A stretch of 6,533 bases of DNA from Rubrivirga sp. (lineage in GTDB: Bacteria; Bacteroidota; Rhodothermia; Rhodothermales; Rubricoccaceae): positions 1-6,533 of the forward strand of contig JAAXJP010000175.1 in NCBI GenBank assembly GCA_012269805.1, written 5' to 3'. The position numbers and the translations under genes are program-made. The notes beneath the pieces are model-generated. The model was given only the letters and a program-made list of their open reading frames with translations. It had not been told where the DNA came from and searched no databases. Below, one piece after another: positions 1 to 6,533 of this stretch. The stretch's first letter is position 1. Every line of letters starts with the position of its first letter.

Positions 1-544
1 TGTGGGGACTCAGGTAGAGGACCTCGGCGATTTCCGCCTTCGACCGTCCAGCGGCCAACTCCCGCAGCACCTCCGTCTCCCGAACTGAGAGCGCGTCGGA
101 CCGGGAGTCCATCTGAACAAATCTCCCGAGAACATGCCGCGCGACGGAGGGCGAGAAGTACGTGCCGCCCGCGTGGGCCTCCCGAAGGGCCGTGAACATT
201 CGCTCCGGCTCCGTTCCCTTGACGACGTACCCAGACGCCCCGGCGGCCAAGGTGCGGTAGACGGAGGGCGGGTCGTCCGACGACGTCAGTACGACGACGG
301 GGAGACCGGGGCACCTCCGGGCAAGGTCTCGAATGCCCTCGGTTCCGTCGACACCGGGGAGTTGGAGGTCCATCACGACTAGGTCGGGTTCAGGAACGCC
401 GATGTCCAGGTCAGCCGTGAGCGCCTCGTACCGCTCGTACGAACGGCGAAGGTGGAAGTCGGGAGCCGTCTGAATTAAACGCTCGAACGGTTCCCTGAAC
501 CTCCGCTCGTCCTCGACGAGCCACAGGATTAGAGGCGTGGGCAT
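1..544 (-). CDS. NarL/FixJ-family response regulator, receiver plus LuxR-type HTH (C-terminus beyond window)
   Basis: This is a cytoplasmic DNA-binding response regulator, probably the phosphate acceptor for the kinase encoded just upstream. Reading the minus strand from ATG 544 gives 181 codons before the left edge cuts the gene. The receiver shows the acidic pocket in WLVEDE (E11, D12), the phospho-acceptor D59 in VVMDLQLPGVDG, T87 in VLTSSDD and the invariant K109 in GYVVKG. After a linker, the LuxR/GerE helix-turn-helix begins with LSVRETEVLRELAAGRSKAE and continues IAEVLYLSPH, where the window ends. About 30-40 residues of the recognition helix and tail are missing. Start choice: ATG 544 gives the usual short lead (MPTPLILWLVEDE). 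An in-frame ATG at 595, only 6 bases after the kinase stop, would add 17 residues; neither start has a good Shine-Dalgarno. The regulator is probably co-transcribed with the kinase. Family assignment is firm; the target genes are unknown. Confidence 0.93.
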   Translation of the reverse strand, partial: MPTPLILWLVEDERRFREPFERLIQTAPDFHLRRSYERYEALTADLDIGVPEPDLVVMDLQLPGVDGTEGIRDLARRCPGLPVVVLTSSDDPPSVYRTLAAGASGYVVKGTEPERMFTALREAHAGGTYFSPSVARHVLGRFVQMDSRSDALSVRETEVLRELAAGRSKAEIAEVLYLSPH

Positions 545-601
545 GGGGCATGGTAGGGGGAACGCCGAGAGATCCGCATCACGCGATTGCGCCATGCCGC
601 A

Positions 602-3430
602 TCACAGGCGAAAGGACAGGTGGACGCGAGTCCCCTCAGCAGGCGCGGATACGATGTCGAGGTGGCCGCGCAGAGCGTCGGCACGCCTCTGGAGAGTTCC
701 CATACCTCGCCCTCCCCCGGCGGTGTCGAAGCCCCGCCCGTTGTCGCGAATGCTCACGGACACGTGATCGTCCGGGGCGACGACGACGGATAGGTGGACG
801 TACTGGGGACCCCCATGTCGAGCGGCGTTGTGGAGAGCCTCTTTACAGAAGAGGAGGAGGTGCCGTCGGCGCTGGATGTCGAGCGGGCGGTCGAGGTTGC
901 CCGTGGTCTCGGTCGAGAGCTGGACGCCGGGGAGGAGCCGCTCCGCCGCGAGCCGGGCGCGTTCGACGAGCGAACGGAGGGAGCCCTCCGCGCCGTCGAC
1001 GATCCAGACGGTGTCCCGGAGGTCGCCCAGAATCTCTCGCGCCTCGTCGGCCCGGGACCGGACCTCGTCGCTGACCGCGGCGGGGACCGTCCGCGACGTC
1101 ACGTCGAGGGCCGTCGCCAAGCCGCCGAGCCTGCTCCCGAGGTCGTCGTGGAGGTCGTCGGCGATCTGGCGCCGGGTCTGCTCGACCCGCTCCCTGGCGA
1201 GCGTCCGGAACCGGACCGTGGCGAAGGCCACGGCCATCCCGGTCGCGCCGAGCAGGATCAGGACCCACGGCCGTCTCCACAGGGGCACGGGGACCCGGAG
1301 GTCGAGGGCTGCCGCGAGGTGGGGCGCAGCGACCGCTCGGACCTCGAACCGGTACCGCCCCGGCCGAAGGCCGGGGAACCGAGCCCGGCGGAGCGCGCCC
1401 GCCTCCGTCCAGTCGTCACCGACGCCGCGGAGCCGGTACTGGAGTCGCCGATTCATGGCCCCGAAGTGGAGCATGGCGAACGAGACCTCGACGGCGGACG
1501 TCGGCGAGGTGACCGTCGCCTGGCGGGCGTAGGCGGGCGTGAGGCCCCCACTGTCGGCCCCGTCGATGCCCGTGATCACGACGGGACCAAACGAGGGCGG
1601 GGGCACGTCGTCGGGCCGGAACCGGAGGAGGCCCTGATTCGATCCTAGGTAGATGTGGTCCCCGACGCGCGCGCAGGCACCCGGTCGATACTCGAGGGCG
1701 GGGAGTTCGGGGACGGGCCGGACCGACCCGTCGGGCTCGATCACGGCGAGCCCGCGGAGCGTGGCGACCCACGTCCGACCTCGCTGGTCGCGGACGGCGC
1801 AGGTCGCCGTCGGGTGCGGGAGGGCAGCGGAGAAGGAGCCCGAAGCGACCAGGGCGCCGTCGACGAGGCCTACGAAGAGGTCGGGGTCGCACCCGAGCCC
1901 GACGACCCGGGCGTCTCCAGGAACGGACGAGACGCGACGTGGGGCGTACTCGTCCCCCGTCCGAACGAACCGGACGAGGCCACCGCCGAAACGGCCGGCG
2001 AGGACGGAGCCGTCGGGGGCCGAGCAGAGGGCTGACGCCCGGTCGGCCGTGGTCGGACTGGACCGGTCCCAGCATCGCGCCCGGCCGCCCGAGACCCGAC
2101 AGACGCCTGTCGTCATGGACGCCACCCAGACGGCGCCGTCCGTGACCGCGACGTCGTATACCCGCTGGAGATCGGCCCCGGGAGGCGGGGCGACCGGGAG
2201 GGGCGTCGCCGTCCCGTTCGACGAGAGCTCTTGGACACCCGCCGCGGCGGTAGCCGCCCACAGTCGGGGGCCATCCACCGCGAGCGCCGTGACGTTCCGG
2301 AGGTTCGCCCAGGGTTGGGCCCGGCCCGTGGCGGACTCGACACGAACGACCCCGCCCGCCGTCGCCACGGCCAGACCCCTCCCGTACGGAACGAGGGCGG
2401 TCACATCTGGGGACGGCAGGCCCCGGACGAACTCGTAGGGGACGCCGGCCACGAGGAGTTCGGCCCCACGGCCCGAGGCGACCCAAACCCCTCCCGTCCC
2501 GTCGACGGCGACGTCGACCACGTAGTCCGATCCGCCGTCTAGGCCCGACCCGTATACGAGGTGTCGCCGGCCGTCGGAGGCCACGTGGACGAGCCCCGCG
2601 CCGTACGTCGCGGCCCACACCCCCCCGTCGCCGTCGGCGGCGATGGCGACGACGGGCGCTCCTATCGCGTGGCTGGCGAGGACGCGCCCGGACGACGACG
2701 CGAGGAGGAGGCCGCCCGCGCTCGTCCCGATCCACGTCCTCGGGCCGTCCGGTTCGAGGGCCTGGACTCGACGGTGCTCTGGCTCGAGGGAGAGGGGCCG
2801 GCAGTCCGGCTCGCCCGGCGTGATCCGGCAGGCTCCGTCGAGGGTCCCCACCCAGAGCGCGCCGTCCGCACCACGGGCGAGCGCGCGGACGACCGGGTGT
2901 GGCAGGTCGCCCGGCCACGTGCGAGGGGCCGAGGTCGGGGCGTCCGTCACGGCCAAGCCCGAGCTCGTCCCCAGCCAGACGCGATCGCCGTCGGCCAGGA
3001 CGGACAGGACATCGGGGCTGGGGAGGCCGTCGCGAACAACGTGGACACGGCCGGTGCGACCACTCCGGAAGAGAGCCCCCCCCTCGGTCCCGACCCAGAG
3101 GCCGCCGCGTGCGACGGGCTCGATGGCTCCCGCGTTGACGTAGCGGGCCGAGAGGTCGGCCAGGGGGAGGACGTCCGTGAACGTGTCGCCGTCGAACACG
3201 GCGAGGCCGTCGACGGTCCCTGCCCACAGGAAGCCCACCTCGTCCTGTGCGAGGGCCGTGACCGTCGGGGACGGGAGGCCGTCGGCGACGCCGAAGGAGT
3301 GGGCGCGCTCGGGGAGCGGCTGCGCGGGCGCCGCTGCCGCCAGCAGGAGGGCGAGCCCGAGGGCTTGCACAGAGGCCCCCTCACGCAGCGCGCGAGGCCG
3401 GGCGCCGCCCGCTGCGGCGTCGGCCTCCAT
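602..3430 (-). CDS. Reg_prop/Y_Y_Y membrane sensor histidine kinase (HisKA_3 type)
   Basis: This is a membrane sensor kinase of 942 residues, counted from ATG 3430. A putative signal peptide has its hydrophobic core at about residues 24-34 and a cleavage motif near APA-QP (36/37). Next come about 14 propeller blades (residues 45-605) marked by W-[VLIA]-[GA]-[TS] motifs such as W69AGT, W112VGT, W152LGT, W193VGT and W233IGT, with GLPSP at 51, 135 and 337. A Y_Y_Y domain follows (about 640-700: LQYRLRGVGDDW, GLRPGRYRFEVRA), then one membrane helix (about 721-741). The cytoplasmic core has the phospho-acceptor H761 in RRQIADDLHDDLGS, an N box CKEALHNAARHG (N868) and G boxes DNGRGFD (D896) and GGGRGMG (905-911). 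All key kinase residues are present, and there is no fused receiver. Known members of this architecture sense extracytoplasmic ligands; the ligand here is unknown. Start: GTG 3370 (922 residues) has a purine-rich GAGGGGG upstream, but its signal peptide would lack a basic n-region; ATG 3430 keeps Arg residues before the hydrophobic core. The open frame extends to 3943 but there overlaps the CHAT gene. Confidence 0.93.
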   Translation of the reverse strand: MEADAAAGGARPRALREGASVQALGLALLLAAAAPAQPLPERAHSFGVADGLPSPTVTALAQDEVGFLWAGTVDGLAVFDGDTFTDVLPLADLSARYVNAGAIEPVARGGLWVGTEGGALFRSGRTGRVHVVRDGLPSPDVLSVLADGDRVWLGTSSGLAVTDAPTSAPRTWPGDLPHPVVRALARGADGALWVGTLDGACRITPGEPDCRPLSLEPEHRRVQALEPDGPRTWIGTSAGGLLLASSSGRVLASHAIGAPVVAIAADGDGGVWAATYGAGLVHVASDGRRHLVYGSGLDGGSDYVVDVAVDGTGGVWVASGRGAELLVAGVPYEFVRGLPSPDVTALVPYGRGLAVATAGGVVRVESATGRAQPWANLRNVTALAVDGPRLWAATAAAGVQELSSNGTATPLPVAPPPGADLQRVYDVAVTDGAVWVASMTTGVCRVSGGRARCWDRSSPTTADRASALCSAPDGSVLAGRFGGGLVRFVRTGDEYAPRRVSSVPGDARVVGLGCDPDLFVGLVDGALVASGSFSAALPHPTATCAVRDQRGRTWVATLRGLAVIEPDGSVRPVPELPALEYRPGACARVGDHIYLGSNQGLLRFRPDDVPPPSFGPVVITGIDGADSGGLTPAYARQATVTSPTSAVEVSFAMLHFGAMNRRLQYRLRGVGDDWTEAGALRRARFPGLRPGRYRFEVRAVAAPHLAAALDLRVPVPLWRRPWVLILLGATGMAVAFATVRFRTLARERVEQTRRQIADDLHDDLGSRLGGLATALDVTSRTVPAAVSDEVRSRADEAREILGDLRDTVWIVDGAEGSLRSLVERARLAAERLLPGVQLSTETTGNLDRPLDIQRRRHLLLFCKEALHNAARHGGPQYVHLSVVVAPDDHVSVSIRDNGRGFDTAGGGRGMGTLQRRADALRGHLDIVSAPAEGTRVHLSFRL

Positions 3431-3468
3431 CGCTGTGGCTCGCGCGAGGCCTACTCCGGTCGCCTCGC
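3389..3468. repeat. Direct 11-base repeat with an inverted partial copy, possible operator
   Basis: CGCGCGAGGCC occurs at 3389-3399 and again, identically, at 3441-3451. The two copies are 52 bases apart, close to five helical turns. Seven bases of the second copy (GCGAGGC, 3444-3450) are inverted at 3462-3468 (GCCTCGC), forming a 7-base perfect inverted repeat around an 11-base spacer. The group sits at the 5' end of the kinase gene. With the ATG 3430 start the first copy is inside the signal-peptide coding region; with the GTG 3370 start all copies are upstream. GC-rich composition makes chance repeats of this length plausible, so a binding-site role is only a suggestion. Confidence 0.25.
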
Positions 3469-3557
3469 AGCAGACGCCACCGACGGTCGCTCGCCCATCG
3501 CGCCGGGGTTTCCGTACAGCGCCTAGTATGGAGGGAGTCGGAGTCAGACGTGTACCC
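3431..3557. promoter_or_regulatory. Divergent intergenic region between kinase operon and CHAT gene
   Basis: This 127-base gap separates two divergent genes and must hold, or lie next to, promoters for both. The stretch around 3505-3560 looks less GC-rich than its surroundings. TAGTAT at 3524-3529 could serve as a -10 for the CHAT gene, but no -35 at normal spacing is visible. The purine-rich run GGAGGGAG at 3530-3537 is too far from ATG 3558 (about 20 bases) to be a normal ribosome binding site. If the kinase really starts at GTG 3370, the control region grows to about 187 bases. The assignment rests on gene orientation; individual promoter elements are not established. Confidence 0.5.
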
Positions 3558-6350
3558 ATGCGGTCCCAATCTTTCCCCAAACATCGGGACGTGCCAACTC
3601 TGATCGCGTTCGCGACCCGGCTGGCCCGGCATGGTCCATCGGCATGCCGGTCCGACCTGGTCGCTGGACGGCTCGGCGAGGCCCTCCGACGCGGTGTGGG
3701 GGACGGGACGTCCCGAGCCGATCTCACTTTGCTCGTCGCCGTCTTCCGATCGGTGTCTGGTGGGGCCGAGGCGGCCCGTTGGGTCGAGCGCTTGATCGGG
3801 CACGTTCCCCTGGTGTCTCCGGAGCTCGCGGACCTTCTGGTCGGGCTCTGCGAGACGTGGGGGGAGCGGTCAGAGGGGGCCGGGGCGGAGGCGCTCGCCG
3901 CCCGCCTCGCGAGGTCGGCGACCGAGCGGCCGGAGGCCGCCATCCGCGCCGGGGCCCACCACGCGCTGGCGAGCGCGGCGGTGCGGCGCGCCGACGCGGC
4001 CGACGACGACGAGGCCGCCGTCCGCCTCTACCGTGAGGCGGCCCTCCAGGCCGACCTCGGGCTGGCCGCCGCCCCGAGCGATTCGCTCCGGGAAGCGCGG
4101 GCCGACGCCCTGGCCGGCATCGGCGAGAGCCTCGACGACGACGCGGCGATGCGCGACGCGGCGGAGGGACTCGAGGCCGTCGCACGTGGGAGCCTGGACG
4201 CCGAGGTCCGGGCGCGGGCGTTCACCAACGCCGGGTACCTGTGGGGCAGCGTGTACGAGGCCGAGGAGGACCCGGTCATGCTCGACCGGATGGTGGCCGC
4301 TCTCGAGCAGGCCGTCGCGCTCGACGCCAGGGCTGGAAGCGAGGACGTGTCGACGCTGCTCACGCTCGGGTACGCGCTGAACGAGCGGGCAGAACGGGAC
4401 GGTTCGGAGTCGGACGCCGCGCGCTCCGCGGCCGTGAGTCGGCGCGCGCAGGCGCTCGCGCCGTCCGACCCGGGGCCGGCCGTCAACCTGGGCGTGGCCT
4501 GCGCCCTCCGAGCGGACCTCGGAGGCGACCTGGTGTGGCTCGACGGGGCCATCGAGGCGTACGACCACGCGGTCTCGCTCGGCGGCGAGTTCGCGAGGAG
4601 CGAGCTCGCCCAGTCGCTCGCGGACCGGTACGACCTTGCGCGGTCCCCGCCGGACCTCCGGCGGGCCGTTCGCGAGGCGGGCCTCGCCCTCCGGGGAGCC
4701 CGTGGGACACCCGACGAGCCGCGGTGCGCCAGCGTCCTGGGTGCCGTCCTCCTGCGGCGGGCGGACGCCGAAGAGGACGACGGGCGCGGCCGCCAGCGCG
4801 CCGAGCGCCTCCTGCGGGACGCCCTCGCTCACGGCGAACGGCGGCCGACGGAAGTGGCTCACACGCTGTCGAACCTAGCGACCTCCCTGTCGACCCGAGC
4901 GCGGCGAGAGAGCAACCCCGGCCTCGCCACGGAGGCCCGGGCCGTTGCCGAGCGGGCCCTCGCCCTCCTGCACGGATCGACCGTCGGGCGGGCGGTCGTG
5001 AGCTACAACGCGGCCGACGCGGCCCGCGCGGCCATCCGCCTCGATGGTGGAGGGGCCACCCCCGTCGCCCGCGCCTACCACCGGGCCATCCGGGCCGCCG
5101 ACGGATACCCCGAGATCCAAGCGAGGTCCTGGCTCGACCTCGCGGCGGCGGCCTACGAGTCGTCGGACTGGGGAGGCGCGGTCACGGCATTCGAGTCCGC
5201 AAGCGAGGCAGTGACCGATGCGGTCGCGCGACACGGCTCCCTGCGGCACCAGCTGGCGTGGAGCGGATTGACCGGCGACGTGGCATCGCGCGCGCTTCTG
5301 GCGGGACTGCGCGCTGGGGACGTCCGCCGAGCGGTTGACGTCTTCGACCGGTTGCGGGCGTCGGTCCTCCGCCAGCGAGGCCTCCAGAGTCCCGACAGCG
5401 CTCCGGACGTCCCCGTCGTGGTCGTCGCCCCTGACGACGCAGGCGGAGCGGCGGTCATCGTCTGGGGGGAGAGCCGAGCCGTGGTCCCGCTCGACGTCTT
5501 CCGGACGGCGACGCTCCAGCGGCTCGCCGCCGGGGCCCGGGGGCCGACCCGAGCCCTTGGGCCACTCGTCGCCTGGCTCGCGAGGGCGGTTGCAGGGCCG
5601 GTGCTGGACCCGTTGGGGCGCGCTGACGTCGTCGCTGTCGTCGCCTCCGGCCTGGCGGAGGGGGTGCCGGTCGCGGCCGCGTTCACGCGCGCGGCCCTCG
5701 CGCGTGGACGCGATGAAACGGCGTTCGTGACCTGGCCTTCCATAGCGGCCCCGTCGCCCGCCGCGTGCCCCGACCGAGGGTGGATCGTGCCCCCACCGGA
5801 CCCGAGCGAGATCCCCGACTGGGAGCGAGAACGGGCGGCGATCCTCGGCGCCGTGCCCAGCGCGGTCGAGGTCGTTCCGGCCACGGTCCGGGCCGTGGGG
5901 GAGGCCGTGGCGGCCGGCCCCTTCGTCCATGTCGCCACGCACGGCTGGCGCGGCGTCACGCCAGCCGAGAACGCGGTCGACCTCGCCGACGGTGTGCTCG
6001 ACGTCGCGGCCGTTCTCGACCTCCCCCCTTTCGCTGGAGGTCGAGGGCTCGCGGTGCTGGCGGCGTGTGACTCAGCGGCCTCGACGACCGACGACACGCT
6101 CTCGCTCGCCACCGCGTTGCTCACGAGGGGGTACGGCGGAGTCGTCGCCACCCAGCTCCCCGTGAAGTCCCGCCCCCTTCAGCGGTTCTTGCGGGCGTTT
6201 TACAGAGGGGTCGGAGGCGGGCTCGAACCCGTCCACGCGTTCGCACGGGCGCTGCGGTACGAGGCGTCTCGACCGAGCGCGGCGGCTCTCATGGGCTCGG
6301 CCGTCGACCCCGGGTCGGAGTGGTGTGCCCTCACGTACGTCGGCCGATGA
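3558..6350 (+). CDS. TPR-repeat protein with C-terminal CHAT (caspase/separase-like) peptidase domain
   Basis: This is a 930-residue protein. Residues 1 to about 105 are a helical N-terminus I do not recognise. Residues about 105-600 are Ala/Leu/Arg-rich helical pairs typical of degenerate TPR arrays, with segments such as AALEQAVALDARAG, ALAPSDPGPAVNLGVACALR and AVTAFESASEAV. From about 618 the CHAT domain begins (PVVVVAPDDAGGAAVIVWGE). It holds the catalytic-type His795 in FVHVATHGW and Cys837 in VLAACDSA, followed by the conserved-looking GYGGVVATQLPVKS and the family-typical tail. Spacing and context of the His and Cys fit the clan CD (caspase, separase) fold, so peptidase activity is likely but not shown. 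There is no signal peptide or membrane helix, so a cytoplasmic location is expected. TPR-CHAT proteins usually act through a partner that binds the TPR part and triggers cleavage of a substrate; neither partner nor substrate is evident here. Start: ATG 3558 is preferred; ATG 3528 would add ten residues. Neither has a well-spaced ribosome binding site. The frame stays open upstream to 3177, but that part overlaps the kinase gene. Confidence 0.88.
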   Translation: MRSQSFPKHRDVPTLIAFATRLARHGPSACRSDLVAGRLGEALRRGVGDGTSRADLTLLVAVFRSVSGGAEAARWVERLIGHVPLVSPELADLLVGLCETWGERSEGAGAEALAARLARSATERPEAAIRAGAHHALASAAVRRADAADDDEAAVRLYREAALQADLGLAAAPSDSLREARADALAGIGESLDDDAAMRDAAEGLEAVARGSLDAEVRARAFTNAGYLWGSVYEAEEDPVMLDRMVAALEQAVALDARAGSEDVSTLLTLGYALNERAERDGSESDAARSAAVSRRAQALAPSDPGPAVNLGVACALRADLGGDLVWLDGAIEAYDHAVSLGGEFARSELAQSLADRYDLARSPPDLRRAVREAGLALRGARGTPDEPRCASVLGAVLLRRADAEEDDGRGRQRAERLLRDALAHGERRPTEVAHTLSNLATSLSTRARRESNPGLATEARAVAERALALLHGSTVGRAVVSYNAADAARAAIRLDGGGATPVARAYHRAIRAADGYPEIQARSWLDLAAAAYESSDWGGAVTAFESASEAVTDAVARHGSLRHQLAWSGLTGDVASRALLAGLRAGDVRRAVDVFDRLRASVLRQRGLQSPDSAPDVPVVVVAPDDAGGAAVIVWGESRAVVPLDVFRTATLQRLAAGARGPTRALGPLVAWLARAVAGPVLDPLGRADVVAVVASGLAEGVPVAAAFTRAALARGRDETAFVTWPSIAAPSPAACPDRGWIVPPPDPSEIPDWERERAAILGAVPSAVEVVPATVRAVGEAVAAGPFVHVATHGWRGVTPAENAVDLADGVLDVAAVLDLPPFAGGRGLAVLAACDSAASTTDDTLSLATALLTRGYGGVVATQLPVKSRPLQRFLRAFYRGVGGGLEPVHAFARALRYEASRPSAAALMGSAVDPGSEWCALTYVGR

Positions 6351-6370
6351 CGCCGGGACACTGCGAGGGG

Positions 6371-6533
6371 CTACACCACGAGGTCGTAGGCGGACCCGTC
6401 TGCCTCGGTGAGGGGCGTGTCGACCCAGCCGTTCCGGACCGGACCCTCGTAGAGGCGCCGAACGCCGAGACGCCGGAACGGGAGGGCCAGGCCCGGGGCC
6501 AGCACGCGGACGACCGGCACCCCAACGAGGGGG
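6371..6533 (-). CDS. C-terminal fragment of a gene, possibly a YcaO-family cyclodehydratase
   Basis: The last 53 codons of a minus-strand gene enter from the right edge and end at TAG 6373-6371. The readable tail includes GVPVVRVLAPGLALPF, RRLYEGPVRNGW and a short acidic ending, DGSAYDLVV. The first pattern (small-VVRV-PGL) followed by RLYE-PVR-GW matches my memory of the C-terminal part of YcaO-domain proteins, which activate peptide backbone amides with ATP to form azoline rings or thioamides in RiPP biosynthesis. The Pro-rich last residues (PxPxP) found in many azoline-forming YcaO enzymes are absent, so another YcaO subclass, or a different family, remains possible. The gene converges on the CHAT gene, with only 20 bases between the stops. 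That the segment is coding is well supported by the clean reading frame and plausible protein composition; the family call is tentative. Confidence 0.5.
   Translation of the reverse strand, partial: PLVGVPVVRVLAPGLALPFRRLGVRRLYEGPVRNGWVDTPLTEADGSAYDLVV

Noticed and set aside
794..1648. A 284-codon plus-strand open frame opposite the kinase catalytic core
   Set aside because: The opposite strand encodes clear H, N and G boxes across the same bases; the plus-strand product is acidic low-complexity sequence without recognisable motifs.
2561..3526. A 321-codon plus-strand open frame antisense to the kinase gene
   Set aside because: It lies wholly within or next to the kinase coding region, its product is low-complexity Arg/Gly/Ala/Asp-rich with no domain, and long antisense frames are expected at this GC content.
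3508..3529. Sigma-70-like promoter made of GTTTCC and TAGTAT
   Set aside because: The spacing between the two boxes is only 10 bases and the -35 match is weak; TAGTAT alone is mentioned as a possible -10 without a separate promoter call.
3177..3943. Apparent head-to-head overlap of about 770 bases if both large frames are taken at full length
   Set aside because: Recognisable kinase protein begins with the signal peptide near 3370-3430 and recognisable CHAT-protein sequence begins near 3558. The extensions are Arg/Pro/Ser/Ala-rich and unlike either protein.
3870..4862. A 330-codon minus-strand open frame opposite the TPR region
   Set aside because: A shadow of the CHAT gene in GC-rich DNA; the product is Gly/Arg/Val-rich with no family resemblance. 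The same holds for the minus-strand frame at 4875-5942 and the plus-strand frame at 4241-5338.
3558..6350. Membership of a type III-E CRISPR (Craspase) system, because those use a TPR-CHAT protease
   Set aside because: No Cas7-11/gRAMP gene, no repeat-spacer array and no adaptation genes are in the window. TPR-CHAT architecture alone is widespread.
6351..6370. Bidirectional terminator between the convergent CHAT and YcaO-like genes
   Set aside because: The 20-base gap shows no convincing stem-loop and no T-run on either strand.
6331..6525. A 64-codon minus-strand frame at the right edge
   Set aside because: It overlaps the CHAT stop and gives Arg/Ser/Pro-rich sequence; a neighbouring minus-strand frame, ending at 6371, reads a much more protein-like tail.

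Overview
This is a GC-rich bacterial window (roughly 70% G+C by eye) with dense coding, many antisense open frames that are composition artefacts, and little Shine-Dalgarno signal. A large Reg_prop/Y_Y_Y sensor kinase, a separate NarL-type regulator and a TPR-CHAT protein together suggest a GC-rich member of the Rhodothermota (Rubrivirga/Rubricoccus-like). Gemmatimonadota, Acidobacteriota or another GC-rich environmental lineage is possible. This placement is an inference from gene content; no phylogenetic marker is present.

Layout: (1) 1-544, minus strand: a NarL/FixJ-type response regulator with receiver and LuxR-type HTH, cut by the left window edge. (2) 602-3430, minus strand: a large one-membrane-span histidine kinase with a putative signal peptide, about 14 periplasmic propeller blades, a Y_Y_Y domain, a transmembrane helix and a HisKA_3/HATPase core. 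It lies just upstream of the regulator in the same direction, so the two form a cognate two-component operon. (3) 3431-3557: a short divergent intergenic region with a direct and an inverted repeat that could be an operator. (4) 3558-6350, plus strand: a 930-residue protein with a helical TPR-like array and a C-terminal CHAT peptidase domain that keeps the His/Cys dyad. (5) 6371-6533, minus strand: the last 53 codons of a gene that converges on the CHAT gene; its tail resembles the C-terminus of YcaO-family cyclodehydratases.

Interpretation: the sensor kinase would detect an extracytoplasmic ligand and pass phosphate to the regulator. The divergent CHAT gene shares the intergenic region and is a natural candidate target, but nothing in the sequence proves that link. 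The most interesting content is a probably active CHAT protease without a recognisable partner or substrate gene in the window, next to a dedicated sensor system and a possible RiPP-type YcaO gene. No RNA genes, insertion sequences, CRISPR arrays or clear terminators were seen.
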